Notes: a model not told the origin generated them from the letters alone. A stretch of DNA of 64,000 nucleotides from Mycobacterium neglectum (GCF_002591975.1 NZ_NVQE01000015.1:1-64000), one strand, 5' to 3'. Numbered from the stretch's first letter, positions 33,338-42,654 are shown. Translations and numbers: made by a program.

Positions 33338-34246
33338 GTGGATACCGCACCCCAGAACGGTAGGTCCCAGACCGGAACCGCCCGGGTAAAGCGCGGCATG
33401 GCAGAGATGCTCAAGGGTGGCGTCATCATGGACGTCGTCACGCCCGAGCAGGCCCGCATCGCAGAGGGCGCCGGTGCCGTGGCCGTCATGGCTCTGGAGC
33501 GGGTGCCCGCCGACATTCGCGCCCAGGGCGGGGTGTCGCGGATGAGCGATCCCGACATGATCGAGGGGATCATCGCCGCGGTGACCATCCCGGTGATGGC
33601 GAAGGCGCGCATCGGCCACTTCGTCGAGGCGCAGATCCTGCAGAGCCTCGGTGTCGACTACATCGACGAGTCTGAAGTGCTGACGCCGGCCGACTACACC
33701 AACCACATCGACAAGTGGAAGTTCACCGTGCCGTTCGTGTGCGGCGCGACCAATCTCGGCGAGGCGTTGCGCCGCCTCACCGAGGGCGCGGCGATGATCC
33801 GCTCCAAGGGCGAAGCGGGCACCGGAGACGTGTCCAACGCGACGACGCACATGCGCGCGATCGGCGGCGAGATCCGTCGACTCACCTCGCTGTCCGAGGA
33901 CGAGTTATTCGTTGCGGCAAAGGAATTGCAGGCCCCCTACGACCTCGTCGTCGAGGTGGCCCGGGCGGGCAAGCTGCCGGTCACGTTGTTCACCGCCGGC
34001 GGCATCGCCACCCCCGCCGACGCGGCGATGATGATGCAGCTCGGGGCCGAGGGTGTGTTCGTGGGATCGGGCATCTTCAAGTCCGGTGACCCGGCGGCCC
34101 GCGCAGCCGCGATCGTGAAAGCCACGACGTTCTACGACGACCCCGACGTGCTGGCGAAGGTGTCGCGCGGGCTGGGCGAGGCCATGGTCGGGATCAACGT
34201 GGAGGACGTCGCTGCCCCGCACCGGCTCGCCGAACGCGGCTGGTAA
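33338..34246 (+). CDS. pdxS: Pyridoxal 5'-phosphate synthase lyase subunit PdxS
   Basis: 302-residue TIM barrel that makes PLP from ribose 5-phosphate, glyceraldehyde 3-phosphate and ammonia supplied by PdxT. The catalytic lysines lie in [16 protein letters not shown] (near 95) and [13 protein letters not shown] (near 160). The family marker [20 protein letters not shown] is near the N-terminus. The GTG at 33338 has GGAGGAG just upstream; the longer frame to 33191 overlaps the Nudix gene. A TAGACT -10-like hexamer at 33303-33308 is a possible promoter. It is followed by tesB and pdxT as in Rv2606c-Rv2604c. Confidence 0.97.
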   Translation: MDTAPQNGRSQTGTARVKRGMAEMLKGGVIMDVVTPEQARIAEGAGAVAVMALERVPADIRAQGGVSRMSDPDMIEGIIAAVTIPVMAKARIGHFVEAQILQSLGVDYIDESEVLTPADYTNHIDKWKFTVPFVCGATNLGEALRRLTEGAAMIRSKGEAGTGDVSNATTHMRAIGGEIRRLTSLSEDELFVAAKELQAPYDLVVEVARAGKLPVTLFTAGGIATPADAAMMMQLGAEGVFVGSGIFKSGDPAARAAAIVKATTFYDDPDVLAKVSRGLGEAMVGINVEDVAAPHRLAERGW

Positions 34247-34255
34247 GAACGTCAG

Positions 34256-35092
34256 GTGGCTATCGAAGAAATCCTTGATCTGGAGCAACTCGAGGTCAAC
34301 ATCTATCGTGGCAGTGTCTTCAGCCCCGAATCGGGCAACTGGCAGCGCACGTTCGGCGGTCATGTAGCCGGCCAGTCGTTGGTCTCGGCGGTACGCACCG
34401 TCGATCCGAGGTACCAGGTGCACTCCCTGCACGGCTACTTCCTGCGGCCGGGTGACGCGAAGGCTCCGACGGTGTTCATCGTCGAGCGCCTGCGCGACGG
34501 CGGATCTTTCGCCACCCGTCGGGTCAACGCGATCCAGCACGGCGAGACCATCTTCTCGATGTCGGCGTCCTTCCAGACCGACCAGAGCGGCATCCACCAC
34601 CAGGACACGATGCCGTCGGCACCGCCGCCCGATGACCTGCCGGGCCTGACGGAGGTCAAGGCGTTCGACGATGCGGGCTTCAAGCAGTTCGCCGAGTGGG
34701 ATGTGCGGGTGGTGCCACAGGAGAAGCTGGAACGCTTGCCCGGCAAGGCTTCCCAGCAGCAGGTGTGGTTCCGCCACCGGGACCCGCTGCCCGACGATTT
34801 CGTGCTGCATGTCTGCGCGCTGGCCTACCTGAGCGATCTCACTCTGCTCGGATCGGCACAGGTGCACCACGCCGCGGAGCGCCAACATCTGCAGGTTGCG
34901 TCGCTGGATCATGCGATGTGGTTCATGCGTCCGTTCCGCGCCGACGAATGGCTGCTTTACGACCAGTCGTCGCCGACGGCGTCTGGCGGGCGCTCGCTGA
35001 CCCAGGGCAAGATCTACACCCAGACCGGTGAGATGGTGGCGGCGGTGACGCAGGAAGGGCTCACCCGCTACAAGCGCGACTACACGCCGTGA
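34256..35092 (+). CDS. tesB: Acyl-CoA thioesterase II (TesB2-like)
   Basis: 278-residue double-hotdog thioesterase. The first hotdog has [20 protein letters not shown] and [20 protein letters not shown]; the second contains [14 protein letters not shown] (active-site Asp) and [20 protein letters not shown], and the C-terminus ends [20 protein letters not shown]. The combination is diagnostic of TesB. It hydrolyses medium- to long-chain acyl-CoA. Its place between pdxS and pdxT matches Rv2605c; whether it contributes to PLP biology is unclear. Its stop overlaps the pdxT start. Confidence 0.93.
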   Translation: MAIEEILDLEQLEVNIYRGSVFSPESGNWQRTFGGHVAGQSLVSAVRTVDPRYQVHSLHGYFLRPGDAKAPTVFIVERLRDGGSFATRRVNAIQHGETIFSMSASFQTDQSGIHHQDTMPSAPPPDDLPGLTEVKAFDDAGFKQFAEWDVRVVPQEKLERLPGKASQQQVWFRHRDPLPDDFVLHVCALAYLSDLTLLGSAQVHHAAERQHLQVASLDHAMWFMRPFRADEWLLYDQSSPTASGGRSLTQGKIYTQTGEMVAAVTQEGLTRYKRDYTP

Positions 35093-35673
35093 GCGCACCG
35101 CATGTCGGCGTGCTCGCGCTTCAGGGCGACACTCGCGAACATCTTGCGGCCTTGCGGGAGGCCGGCGCGGAGGCGTCCACGGTGCGACGGCTGCGTGAAC
35201 TCGAAACCGTTGACGCTCTGGTGATCCCCGGCGGGGAGTCCACCACGATGAGCCATCTGCTGCGGGAATTCGGGTTGCTCGAACCACTGCGGGCGAGGTT
35301 GGCCGGCGGTATGCCGGCCTACGGATCGTGTGCGGGCATGATCCTGCTGGCCACCGAGATCATGGATGCCGGCTCCGTCGGGCGCGAGGCCACACCGCTG
35401 AAGGCGATCGACATGACCGTGCGGCGCAATGCTTTTGGCCGTCAGGTGGATTCGTTCGAGGACGATATCGAGTTCACCGGCCTCGACAAGCCTGTGCATG
35501 CCGTGTTCATCCGGGCGCCGTGGGTCGAGCGCGTCGGCCAGGACGTCGAGGTGCTTGGGGAGGCCGGCGGCCATATTGTCGCGGTGCGCCAGGGCAAGAT
35601 GATCGCGACGTCGTTTCATCCGGAGATGACCGGCGACCGCCGCATCCACAAACTCTTTGTGGAATTACTCTGA
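35089..35673 (+). CDS. pdxT: Pyridoxal 5'-phosphate synthase glutaminase subunit PdxT
   Basis: 194-residue class I glutamine amidotransferase that feeds ammonia to PdxS. The signature [20 protein letters not shown] lies near residue 45. The nucleophile Cys is in [16 protein letters not shown] (near 80) and the His/Glu pair in [10 protein letters not shown] (near 170). The GTG start overlaps the tesB stop. A long hairpin follows immediately, closing the pdxS-tesB-pdxT unit. Confidence 0.96.
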   Translation: MSAPHVGVLALQGDTREHLAALREAGAEASTVRRLRELETVDALVIPGGESTTMSHLLREFGLLEPLRARLAGGMPAYGSCAGMILLATEIMDAGSVGREATPLKAIDMTVRRNAFGRQVDSFEDDIEFTGLDKPVHAVFIRAPWVERVGQDVEVLGEAGGHIVAVRQGKMIATSFHPEMTGDRRIHKLFVELL

Positions 35674-35677
35674 ATCG

Positions 35678-35714
35678 GGCGCGCTTATCAACCGTCGCGG
35701 TCGATAAGCGCGCC
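35678..35714. terminator. Bidirectional hairpin between pdxT and acyl-CoA dehydrogenase
   Basis: GGCGCGCTTATC (35678-35689) pairs perfectly with GATAAGCGCGCC (35703-35714); inside, ACCG pairs with CGGT around a 3-base loop with one mismatch between the stems. It stands 5 bases after the pdxT stop and 11 bases after the convergent gene's stop, so it can serve both transcripts. No T-run. Confidence 0.8.
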
Positions 35715-35724
35715 GAATTCCCTG

Positions 35725-36936
35725 CTAGCGGATGGGGAGACCGGTTATCGCGCGGCTGATGACCAGTCGTTGAATCTCGCTGGTGCCCTCGAAGATCGTG
35801 AAGATCTTGGCATCGCGGTGCATCCGTTCGACCGGATACTCACGCGTGTAGCCGTTGCCGCCCAGGATCTGGATCGCCTCGTCGGTGACGTAGACGGCCG
35901 CCTCGCTGGCGACGAGCTTGGCCATCGACCCCTCGGCGTTTTCGAACAGCTTGCCGTTGCGGGCCATCCAGCCGGCCCGCCAGACCAGCAGCCGTGCGGC
36001 GTCGACTCGCGCCTTCATGTCCGCCAATTTGAATGCGATGGCCTGGAATTCGCCGATCTTGCGGCCGAACTGCTCGCGTTGCAACGCGTACCCCAGCGCG
36101 TACTCATAGGCCGCACGTGCCACGCCGACCGCCATCGCGCCGACCGAGGGCCTGGTCCGTTCGAAGGTGGCCATCGCTGCCTGGCCGGCGGCCTTCTTGC
36201 CTTCGCGCACGCGCGCGATCCGCTCTTCGAACTTCTCTCTGCCACCGAGGATCAGGCGGCCAGGGATGCGGACGTCATCCAACACCACCTCGGCGGTATG
36301 CGACGCCCTGATTCCGTGCTTGAGGAATTTCTGGCCCTGCCCGAAACCGGGGGTGTTCGGCGGGATGATGAACGATGCCTGGCCGCGGCTACCCAGTTCC
36401 GGATACACCGAGGCAACGACGATGTGCACCTCGGCGATGCCGCCGTTGGTCGCCCACGTCTTCGTGCCGTTGAGCACCCATTCGTCGTTTGCCTCGTCGT
36501 AGCGCGCCCGGGTGAGGATCGCGCCGACGTCAGAACCGGCGCCGGGCTCCGAAGAGCAGAAGGACCCGACCTTCGGATCGTCGACGGTGCCGAACATCTG
36601 CGGCAGCCATTCACCCATCTGCTCAGGCGTGCCGCCGCCGGCCAGCGCCGCTGCGGCCAGGCCGGTGCCGAGTATCGACAACGCGATTCCCGCGTCACCC
36701 CAGAACATCTCCTCGAACACCACGAGCATGCCCAGACCCGTCGGTTCGGCGGACTGCTCGGCGAACATCTCCATGGAATACAGGCCGACCTTGGCCGCCT
36801 CTTGGATGATCGGCCACGGCGTCTCTTCGCGTTCGTCCCACTCCGCCGCAGCGGGCCGGATCACGTCAGTCGCGAACTCGTGAACCCAGTCGCGAATGTG
36901 GAGAAGGTCCGGGGAAAGCTCCAAGGAAAAAGACAT
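35725..36936 (-). CDS. Acyl-CoA dehydrogenase
   Basis: 403-residue FAD-dependent enzyme introducing the alpha-beta double bond into an acyl-CoA. N-terminal helical domain, central beta domain with [20 protein letters not shown] and [20 protein letters not shown], and C-terminal helical domain with [20 protein letters not shown] and [20 protein letters not shown]; the catalytic Glu is likely the one in EGTSEIQ. The chain length is standard. It is an insertion relative to the M. tuberculosis pdxT-yebC neighbourhood. The gene stands alone on its strand, upstream of the CocE-like hydrolase's 3' end by about 95 bp. Confidence 0.92.
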   Translation of the reverse strand: MSFSLELSPDLLHIRDWVHEFATDVIRPAAAEWDEREETPWPIIQEAAKVGLYSMEMFAEQSAEPTGLGMLVVFEEMFWGDAGIALSILGTGLAAAALAGGGTPEQMGEWLPQMFGTVDDPKVGSFCSSEPGAGSDVGAILTRARYDEANDEWVLNGTKTWATNGGIAEVHIVVASVYPELGSRGQASFIIPPNTPGFGQGQKFLKHGIRASHTAEVVLDDVRIPGRLILGGREKFEERIARVREGKKAAGQAAMATFERTRPSVGAMAVGVARAAYEYALGYALQREQFGRKIGEFQAIAFKLADMKARVDAARLLVWRAGWMARNGKLFENAEGSMAKLVASEAAVYVTDEAIQILGGNGYTREYPVERMHRDAKIFTIFEGTSEIQRLVISRAITGLPIR

Positions 36937-37032
36937 CAGTCGCGGTCCTTCCAGTCATGATCCGCGCTTTCAGATTTGATTCAAGGATACCTTACTGCAG
37001 AGTAAGTTAGAAGCGGCGACAGTGTGGCGGAG

Positions 37033-38763
37033 CTAACTACCGAAGGACTGCACCGGCAGAACCAGCCGAGATGACGACCGGACGGAGTTCAGGCTGCTGG
37101 TGCCGACACTTGCGTGCCGGAAGTTCATGATTGCGGGTGTACGCGGGTCCTGGTCATCGCTGGTGACTACGAGCCGAATGCGGTCTCCGGCAGCGAAGCG
37201 ACGGGCGTTGGACACCAACGGAATCCGGTATTCGACGTCTTCGCCGATAGGCACCGGCGCAAACGTCCGGCAGTGCAACGCGGGGGCACCGGGGCGGCTG
37301 GCGGCCTCGTCGACGGCACGCAGACTCGCCCTCAACCAGCCCGCTGTCACCTCACTGGTTGTCCCGTCGGCGGCGACGTGCTGGAGAGTGGCAATCCAAC
37401 CGGTGTCGAAGGCGGTTGCCGATGCGACGAGACGCAGCTCGGCATCGCCGACAACGTCCTTCGGCTCGGTCAGCGGTGCGCTGGTCCATGTCAGCTGGGC
37501 AGGAGGGTCGATGGAGCTGGCCTTGACCCGGTTCAGGCCCGCACCGAGGGTCAGATATTCGCGACTTCCCCGCGTGCCCTCCGCGGCATCGAGCGTGCCG
37601 TCGGCCCTCAACGCGAATTCGGTGAGAGACGTTGCGGCGGGCGGCCATTGGTCAGCAGTATGCCAGCCGTCGGCGCCGGGTAGCACGTAACGGATCGGAG
37701 AACCGTCCATGATTCCGGTGTTGCGTCCCTTGAGCCAGTGGTCATACCACGCCAGCGCCTCGTGATGAAGGCTTTCCCATGGCCAGGTGAGGCCGAACTG
37801 TCCCAGCAGCGCCATCCGCACATTCGGGTTGTCCGCCAAGGCTTCCCACGACGCGAAGGTCGACGGGAGGTGCAACGGCACATTTTCCCAGTCGCAGCCC
37901 AGATACACCGGGATGTCGATGTTCTTCATCAGGGGCAACAGGTTTCGCGCCTCCCACCAGTCGTCGCGCAGTGGATGCTTCACGACGGTGTCCAGCCACA
38001 GGTCGTCCCACGGATGCGGGCTGTGCGGCAGCTTCAGCAGTGCGCGCATCATCGTGACCGCGGCCTCACCGTTCATGGTCGCGAACTTGCGATGCAGTCG
38101 TGGCGTGTTGAGGACCCGGCGGGCCAGCGCGATCACGGGGTTGTGGCGCCAGAACCCGTCGCTGCGATCCGACGTCAAACCCATCATCGACAGGAACGGC
38201 GTGATGAAGGACGTGCTGACCAGTCCATGATGGGCGGCCGCCTCATACAGGTCCGCGGTGACCGCGACGGGAAAGATCGCCTTCAAGTGCGGGGGCCGCT
38301 CGACGGCCGCTTCGAGTTGGGTCATGGCGAAGTAACTGATGCCGATCATGCCGACGTTGCCGTCGCACCATGGCTGAGCCGCCGCCCACTCGACCAGGTC
38401 GTACATGTCCTGGCGTTCCTGCGGGTCGAAGAACCCGAAGGTGCCGCCCGAGCCGCCGGTTCCGCGGAGGTTCGCGATCACGTGGACGTATCCCCGCGAC
38501 ACCCAGAAGTCGGTGGCTCCCGCCTCGATGAACCCCGCTGGAGCGCCGAAGTCCTGCATCTGACGGGGATAGGGGGACGCCGCGATGAGTGCCGGGTACC
38601 TGCCGTCCGCGGTGGGGCGGTGCACGTCGGCCAACAGGGTGACGCCGTCGCGCATCGGCACCTCGGCGTTGTGGTCGCTTCGGATCTTGAACTCCGGCCG
38701 GCTGAGGTTCCGGTAGTGACGCCCGGTGGTCTGCGGTCCGTTGAGTTGGCGTTCCGTCGTCAT
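37033..38763 (-). CDS. CocE/NonD-family hydrolase
   Basis: 576 residues. An alpha/beta hydrolase domain (about 30-330) with the nucleophile motif MIGISYFAMTQLEAA near 150, an oxyanion-region string LRGTGGSGGTFGFFDPQERQ, and a C-terminal jelly-roll domain with RRFAAGDRIRLVVTSDDQDP. This layout matches X-Pro dipeptidyl peptidase-like and cocaine-esterase-like serine hydrolases; the ester or amide substrate is not predictable. The GTG at 38772 opens the frame but the ATG at 38763 is likelier. The divergent TetR gene shares a 42-bp palindrome that overlaps this region, so TetR control is likely. Confidence 0.88.
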   Translation of the reverse strand: MTTERQLNGPQTTGRHYRNLSRPEFKIRSDHNAEVPMRDGVTLLADVHRPTADGRYPALIAASPYPRQMQDFGAPAGFIEAGATDFWVSRGYVHVIANLRGTGGSGGTFGFFDPQERQDMYDLVEWAAAQPWCDGNVGMIGISYFAMTQLEAAVERPPHLKAIFPVAVTADLYEAAAHHGLVSTSFITPFLSMMGLTSDRSDGFWRHNPVIALARRVLNTPRLHRKFATMNGEAAVTMMRALLKLPHSPHPWDDLWLDTVVKHPLRDDWWEARNLLPLMKNIDIPVYLGCDWENVPLHLPSTFASWEALADNPNVRMALLGQFGLTWPWESLHHEALAWYDHWLKGRNTGIMDGSPIRYVLPGADGWHTADQWPPAATSLTEFALRADGTLDAAEGTRGSREYLTLGAGLNRVKASSIDPPAQLTWTSAPLTEPKDVVGDAELRLVASATAFDTGWIATLQHVAADGTTSEVTAGWLRASLRAVDEAASRPGAPALHCRTFAPVPIGEDVEYRIPLVSNARRFAAGDRIRLVVTSDDQDPRTPAIMNFRHASVGTSSLNSVRSSSRLVLPVQSFGS

Positions 38764-38765
38764 GA

Positions 38766-38807
38766 GTTTCACGCTACGTTGAAACTAGTCTCAACGCAAC
38801 GTGAAAC
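38766..38807. promoter_or_regulatory. 42-bp imperfect palindrome between CocE-like and TetR genes
   Basis: Symmetric about 38786/38787. Outer arms GTTTCACG (38766-38773) and CGTGAAAC (38800-38807) and inner arms CGTTGA (38777-38782) and TCAACG (38791-38796) are perfect, with ACTAGT at the centre; 18 of 21 positions pair. It starts 2 bp from the CocE-like ATG and ends 19 bp before the TetR GTG. It is the expected operator for the adjacent TetR repressor. Confidence 0.8.
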
Positions 38808-38826
38808 TTTTGATAGGCTGTCGATC

Positions 38827-39441
38827 GTGCCGAAGAACCCAGCCCCCGGCCCCCGCGACGAACGGGGAGTGCTGTCGGGGCGCATCCTGTCGGCCGCGCG
38901 CGACGAATTCGCCAAGCACGGCTGGGCGGGCACCACGATGCGGGCCGTCGCGCGAGCAGCCGACGTCGACCCGGCGCTTGTCTATCACTACTTCGGGTCC
39001 AAGGAGGCACTGCTCGACGCGGCGACGAACCCGCCGCAACGCTGGCTGGACGGTGTCGCCCGTACGTGGGCCACGCCGGTGGACCAGCTGGGTGCCGCGT
39101 TGTTGCGGCTGATGCTCGGGGCGTGGGCCGACGAGGAGATCGGCCCCGTACTGCGCGCGGTTCTGCTCACCGCGGCACATGACGAGGCGACGCGCGAGAA
39201 GCTGCGCAGAGTCGTCGAGGGCAGCCTTATGGGGGTATCCCAACTCGGCGTCGACGACAAGGACCGACTGGTGCGCAGCGGCCTGATCTCCTCGCAGATC
39301 ATGGGCTTGGCGATGATGCGATTTGTCTGGAAGATCGAACCCGTCGGATCCATGACCGACGACCAGCTCGTCGACGCCATCGCGCCGAATCTGCAGCACT
39401 ACATCCAGGGCGACCTCAAATCACGCACAATTCAGACGTGA
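38827..39441 (+). CDS. TetR-family transcriptional regulator
   Basis: 204 residues from a GTG. The N-terminal HTH is clear: SAARDEFAKHGWAGTTMRAV ARAADVDPALVYHYFGSKEA region, residues 20-60. The C-terminal dimerisation and ligand domain begins ATPVDQLGAALLRLMLGAW. The frame is open far upstream through the antisense of the CocE-like gene, which is not coding here. It is divergent from that hydrolase over the palindrome at 38766-38807, likely repressing both. The stop overlaps the start of the next small gene (GTGA), suggesting one transcript. Confidence 0.9.
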   Translation: MPKNPAPGPRDERGVLSGRILSAARDEFAKHGWAGTTMRAVARAADVDPALVYHYFGSKEALLDAATNPPQRWLDGVARTWATPVDQLGAALLRLMLGAWADEEIGPVLRAVLLTAAHDEATREKLRRVVEGSLMGVSQLGVDDKDRLVRSGLISSQIMGLAMMRFVWKIEPVGSMTDDQLVDAIAPNLQHYIQGDLKSRTIQT

Positions 39442-39872
39442 CGATGGTCGAGGTCGAGCCGCAACCGCGCATCGACACGCTCGTCCGTCTGCCCAACGGA
39501 AAAGAGGCGAGGCGCACCGAATACGCCGGCACCGCGTGGTTCGACGGCAAGCCGCAGGCGGCCGGGCTGATGCTGCGCCGAGCGGCGAACGCGCCACGCG
39601 GTATCCGGACGCCGAACTTCTCGACGTCATTCTTTCTGCCCGACAGCCTGGCGTATGACCGGACTGTGCTCGGTGAGCCGACACTGTCGGTCTCGGTGGT
39701 GCTCCGGGCGGCGGGTGAGACCAGCGCGATCACGGAGGCCGCCGCCACTTTCACCGATGACCCGTCCGGTGCGCCGACGTGGATTCAGGTCCATCTTCAG
39801 GGGCACCTCGGCTGGCCGGCAGGCATCGGCTACCGGATTGTCGCGCTTACGCCTCCCGGCGCCGTTCGATAG
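39438..39872 (+). CDS. Small hypothetical protein coupled to TetR gene
   Basis: 144 residues beginning GTG-ACG-ATG (39438 or 39444). The translation (RIDTLVRLPNGKEARRTEYA, SFFLPDSLAYDRTVLGEPTL, IGYRIVALTPPGAVR) looks beta-rich and soluble with no signal peptide and no catalytic motif. I do not recognise the family. Overlap with the TetR gene argues that it is genuinely expressed. A role with the CocE-like hydrolase/TetR unit is possible but unproven. Confidence 0.6.
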   Translation: MTMVEVEPQPRIDTLVRLPNGKEARRTEYAGTAWFDGKPQAAGLMLRRAANAPRGIRTPNFSTSFFLPDSLAYDRTVLGEPTLSVSVVLRAAGETSAITEAAATFTDDPSGAPTWIQVHLQGHLGWPAGIGYRIVALTPPGAVR

Positions 39873-39939
39873 GGCGCAAACGCCCCCGTAGACTCGTCGA
39901 TCGAACGTTGCACGACTTTAGGAAGCGGGTAGTACACGC

Positions 39940-40698
39940 ATGAGCGGCCATTCCAAGTGGGCGACCACAAAGCACAAGAAGGCCGTCATTGACGCACGCC
40001 GCGGCAAGAACTTCGCGAAGCTGATCAAGAACGTCGAAGTGGCCGCGCGGGTCGGCGGCGGCGACCCCGCCGGTAACCCGACGCTCTACGACGCGATCCA
40101 GAAGGCGAAGAAGTCCTCGGTACCCAACGACAACATCGAGCGGGCCCGTAAGCGCGGCGCCGGTGAAGAAGCCGGTGGCGCCGATTACCAGAACATCACC
40201 TACGAGGGCTACGGACCCAACGGTGTCGCGGTGTTGGTTGAATGCCTCACCGACAACCGCAACCGCGCCGCGGGCGAGGTGCGCGTCGCGATGACCCGCA
40301 ACGGCGGCAACATGGCCGATCCGGGTTCGGTCGCCTATCTGTTCTCCCGCAAGGGACTGGTCACCCTCGAGAAGAACGGTCTGACCGAGGACGATGTACT
40401 CACCGCGGTGCTGGAAGCCGGTGCCGAGGAGATCAACGATCTCGACGACAGCTTCGAGATCATTTGCGAGCCAACTGATCTCATTGCTGTGCGTACTGCC
40501 CTGCAGGATGCGGGCATCGACTACGAGTCCGCAGAGGCCAGTTTTCAATCTTCGGTGACCGTGCCGGTCGACCTCGACGGCGCACGCAAGGTGCTCAAGC
40601 TGGTCGACGCACTCGAGGACAGCGACGATGTGCAGGACGTCTATACCAACATGGACATCCCCGACGACGTCGCGGCTCAACTGGACGACGAGGAATAG
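39940..40698 (+). CDS. yebC: YebC/PmpR-family protein (Rv2603c-like)
   Basis: 252 residues with the family hallmark [20 protein letters not shown] at the start, [19 protein letters not shown] near 65 and the C-terminal domain ending in [18 protein letters not shown]. YebC proteins were long listed as transcriptional regulators; recent work shows members relieving ribosome stalling at proline stretches. Full length with all three domains. The gene is conserved beside pdxT in mycobacteria and here is followed 20 bases later by a SnoaL-like gene. Confidence 0.95.
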   Translation: MSGHSKWATTKHKKAVIDARRGKNFAKLIKNVEVAARVGGGDPAGNPTLYDAIQKAKKSSVPNDNIERARKRGAGEEAGGADYQNITYEGYGPNGVAVLVECLTDNRNRAAGEVRVAMTRNGGNMADPGSVAYLFSRKGLVTLEKNGLTEDDVLTAVLEAGAEEINDLDDSFEIICEPTDLIAVRTALQDAGIDYESAEASFQSSVTVPVDLDGARKVLKLVDALEDSDDVQDVYTNMDIPDDVAAQLDDEE

Positions 40699-40718
40699 CG
40701 CGACCCGAGGAGCGTCAA

Positions 40719-41153
40719 CTGTCCACGGCCGAGGAAACCCGGAACACCGCGGCGTTCAAGCGCTTCCATGACGCGGTGAACGCGGGCGACGTCAAACTCC
40801 TCGCACGGACCATCGACGAATTCGTCCTGCCGGAGGCGGAGATCCGCACCCCGTTGCCGATCAGCGCGACAGGCGCAGAAAAACTTAAGCAGGTGTGGTC
40901 GATGCTCTTCGCGGTCTATCCCGATCTCCATGTCGCCGTGGACGATCTGATCGCGGCGGGCGACAAGATCGTCGTCAGGAACACCGTCACCGGTACACAC
41001 CGCGGGGAGATGATGGGCACGCCGCCCACCGGTAAAGCGGTGACGTACAACGAGATCTTCATCTTCCGCTTTGTCGACGGCCGCGTCGCCGAGACGTGGG
41101 GTGTGGTTGACGTCTTGACGCAGATGCGACAGATCGGCGCGCTCAGCGCCTGA
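40719..41153 (+). CDS. SnoaL-like (NTF2-fold) protein with probable CTG start
   Basis: 144 residues if started at the CTG at 40719. The first conventional start, GTG at 40776, would remove helix 1 (AAFKRFHDAVNAGDVKLL), which the fold needs. GAGGAG (40707-40712) lies 6 bases before the CTG. The body has MLFAVYPDLHVAVDDLIAAG, TVTGTHRGEMMGTPPTGKAV and FRFVDGRVAETWGVVDVL, typical of the SnoaL-like polyketide-cyclase/ester-hydrolase group. No catalytic residue can be fixed. The 3' end overlaps the convergent alpha/beta hydrolase gene by 11 bp. Confidence 0.75.
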   Translation: MSTAEETRNTAAFKRFHDAVNAGDVKLLARTIDEFVLPEAEIRTPLPISATGAEKLKQVWSMLFAVYPDLHVAVDDLIAAGDKIVVRNTVTGTHRGEMMGTPPTGKAVTYNEIFIFRFVDGRVAETWGVVDVLTQMRQIGALSA

Positions 41154-41970
41154 GGAACTCGCCGATCGCCCGTGCGGTCTCCTCTGGTTGATCGAGCATG
41201 ATCAGCACCTTGGCGTCGTCCACGTAACGCAATGTGCCGCCGGTCAATTGGGTCAGAGCCTCGGCGTGCGCGACGGGCATCACGCGGTTGCGGCTCCACA
41301 GCACCAGCACGTCACCCGAGAACTCCGCAAGCCGGTTGGTAGCGCGCACGAGATTGGGCTTGTCGATCTTGGTACGCGCATACTTCAGCAGGTCACGACG
41401 GATCCGTACGTCGGCGATACCGGGATCCGTCCATGCCTCAACGATGTCCTGGGGGATGGGTCTGGCGGCCATCATTCCGAACAGGAAGAACCGTTCGCGC
41501 AGCCAGCCGATCCGCAGCTGCTGCATCGCCATCTTCACGGTGCCCGTGGTGCGGGTGCCCAACCACGTGACCTTGCCGGGGAACCCCGGCGGGAAGTTGT
41601 CGAATGCCTCCGACGGGCAGATCACCAGTCGCGCAACGCGTTTGTCGCGACCGACGTCGGTGAGAAGGAGCGGACCGCCCCAGTCGGTCACGACGAGCGT
41701 GACGTCGGTGAGGTCCAATGCGTCGAGAAAATCGGCGACCACGTCGACCATGCCGGGCATCGTGAGGTCAGCGTCGTCGCGCATCGGGACGCGATGCCCG
41801 CCGATCGGCAGTACCGGAAGCAGGTAGCGAAACCCCTTCGGCAGGTGGGGTAGTGCGAGGTTCCACTGGGTGTCGTTCATCAGCAGGCCGTGCAGTAGCA
41901 CCACCGGTGGGCCGTCGGGGTCGCCCTCCTGGCGGTATTCGATGGTTCCTGCAGAAACGACAATTTCCAT
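41143..41970 (-). CDS. Alpha/beta hydrolase with Asp in the nucleophile elbow
   Basis: 275 residues. The oxyanion strand reads VVLLHGLLMNDTQWNLALPH. The elbow is VVTDWGGPLLLTD, with D96 in the nucleophile place, as in haloalkane dehalogenases and epoxide hydrolases. The position where the catalytic His is expected, before LDQPEETARAI, reads DDAKVLIM, so no His is there. Either another His serves or the enzyme is inactive on standard substrates. It is divergent from a TetR gene with a palindrome in the gap. A strong ribosome site was not seen. Confidence 0.82.
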   Translation of the reverse strand: MEIVVSAGTIEYRQEGDPDGPPVVLLHGLLMNDTQWNLALPHLPKGFRYLLPVLPIGGHRVPMRDDADLTMPGMVDVVADFLDALDLTDVTLVVTDWGGPLLLTDVGRDKRVARLVICPSEAFDNFPPGFPGKVTWLGTRTTGTVKMAMQQLRIGWLRERFFLFGMMAARPIPQDIVEAWTDPGIADVRIRRDLLKYARTKIDKPNLVRATNRLAEFSGDVLVLWSRNRVMPVAHAEALTQLTGGTLRYVDDAKVLIMLDQPEETARAIGEFLRR

Positions 41971-41998
41971 CTCTATTCCCCTAATTAGAATGGTGATT

Positions 41999-42016
41999 CT
42001 AGAACGTATGCTCTAG
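41999..42016. promoter_or_regulatory. Palindrome between alpha/beta hydrolase and TetR gene
   Basis: CTAGA at 41999-42003 pairs with TCTAG at 42012-42016 and parts of the 8-base middle are also symmetric. It lies 20 bp before the TetR start and 28 bp before the hydrolase start, as expected of a TetR operator. Confidence 0.5.
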
Positions 42017-42036
42017 TCTCTCTGCAGGAGGCGACA

Positions 42037-42654
42037 ATGGCAAGATCCACGCGGGAATCGATCCTCACCGCGACAGCCGAGTTGATGCGGCATCGCGGCT
42101 ATGCGGCGGTCGGGATGAAGGACATCGCCACGGCGTCAGGCGCCCCGATCGGGTCGCTGTACCACCACTTTCGCGGCGGCAAGGTCGAGATCGCACGCGA
42201 GGCGCTGATCAACGCGGGGGCCGCCTATGGGCTGCTCATTCCGACGCTCATCGATGCCTACACCGACCTCGGCGTCGCGATCGAGGGCGTCTTTGCGCAG
42301 GCCGCCGAGGACATGGCAGGCACCGGATTCGCGAACATGTGCCCGGTCGCCAGCGTTGCCGCCGAAGTCGCCGACACCGTCGAAGAACTCCGCGACACCT
42401 CGGCCGTGGTGTTCCGTGGCTGGATCGACGGTGGCGCTGCCTACTTCGCGGCACGGGGACTCGATCCGCAGCGGGCCCGCGAGATCACGTTGGCGCTGGT
42501 CGGTGCGCTCGAGGGTGCGTTCGTGCTGGCGCGCACCCTGCGTGATACCGAGCCGCTGCTGGCCGCAGGCGCGGCGTTGGCCCCTCAGTACCGTGGTGTG
42601 GGGCTCTCGCCCGCTCAACCCCTACCGTTTGATCGGGCCAGTTCGTCGTCGTAG
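42037..42654 (+). CDS. TetR-family transcriptional regulator
   Basis: 205 residues, ATG preceded by GGAGG. The HTH is clear: SILTATAELMRHRGYAAVGM KDIATASGAPIGSLYHHFRG (about 6-48). The C-terminal domain (GVFAQAAEDMAGTGFANMCP VASVAAEVADTV region) is of the LmrA/YxaF-like type, which responds to small hydrophobic ligands. Divergent from the alpha/beta hydrolase and likely its repressor. The last 40 bp overlap the convergent MscS gene. Confidence 0.9.
   Translation: MARSTRESILTATAELMRHRGYAAVGMKDIATASGAPIGSLYHHFRGGKVEIAREALINAGAAYGLLIPTLIDAYTDLGVAIEGVFAQAAEDMAGTGFANMCPVASVAAEVADTVEELRDTSAVVFRGWIDGGAAYFAARGLDPQRAREITLALVGALEGAFVLARTLRDTEPLLAAGAALAPQYRGVGLSPAQPLPFDRASSSS

Noticed and set aside
37738..38826. 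Upstream extension of the TetR frame by over 350 codons
   Set aside because: It is the antisense of the CocE-like gene; the HTH starts normally after the GTG at 38827.
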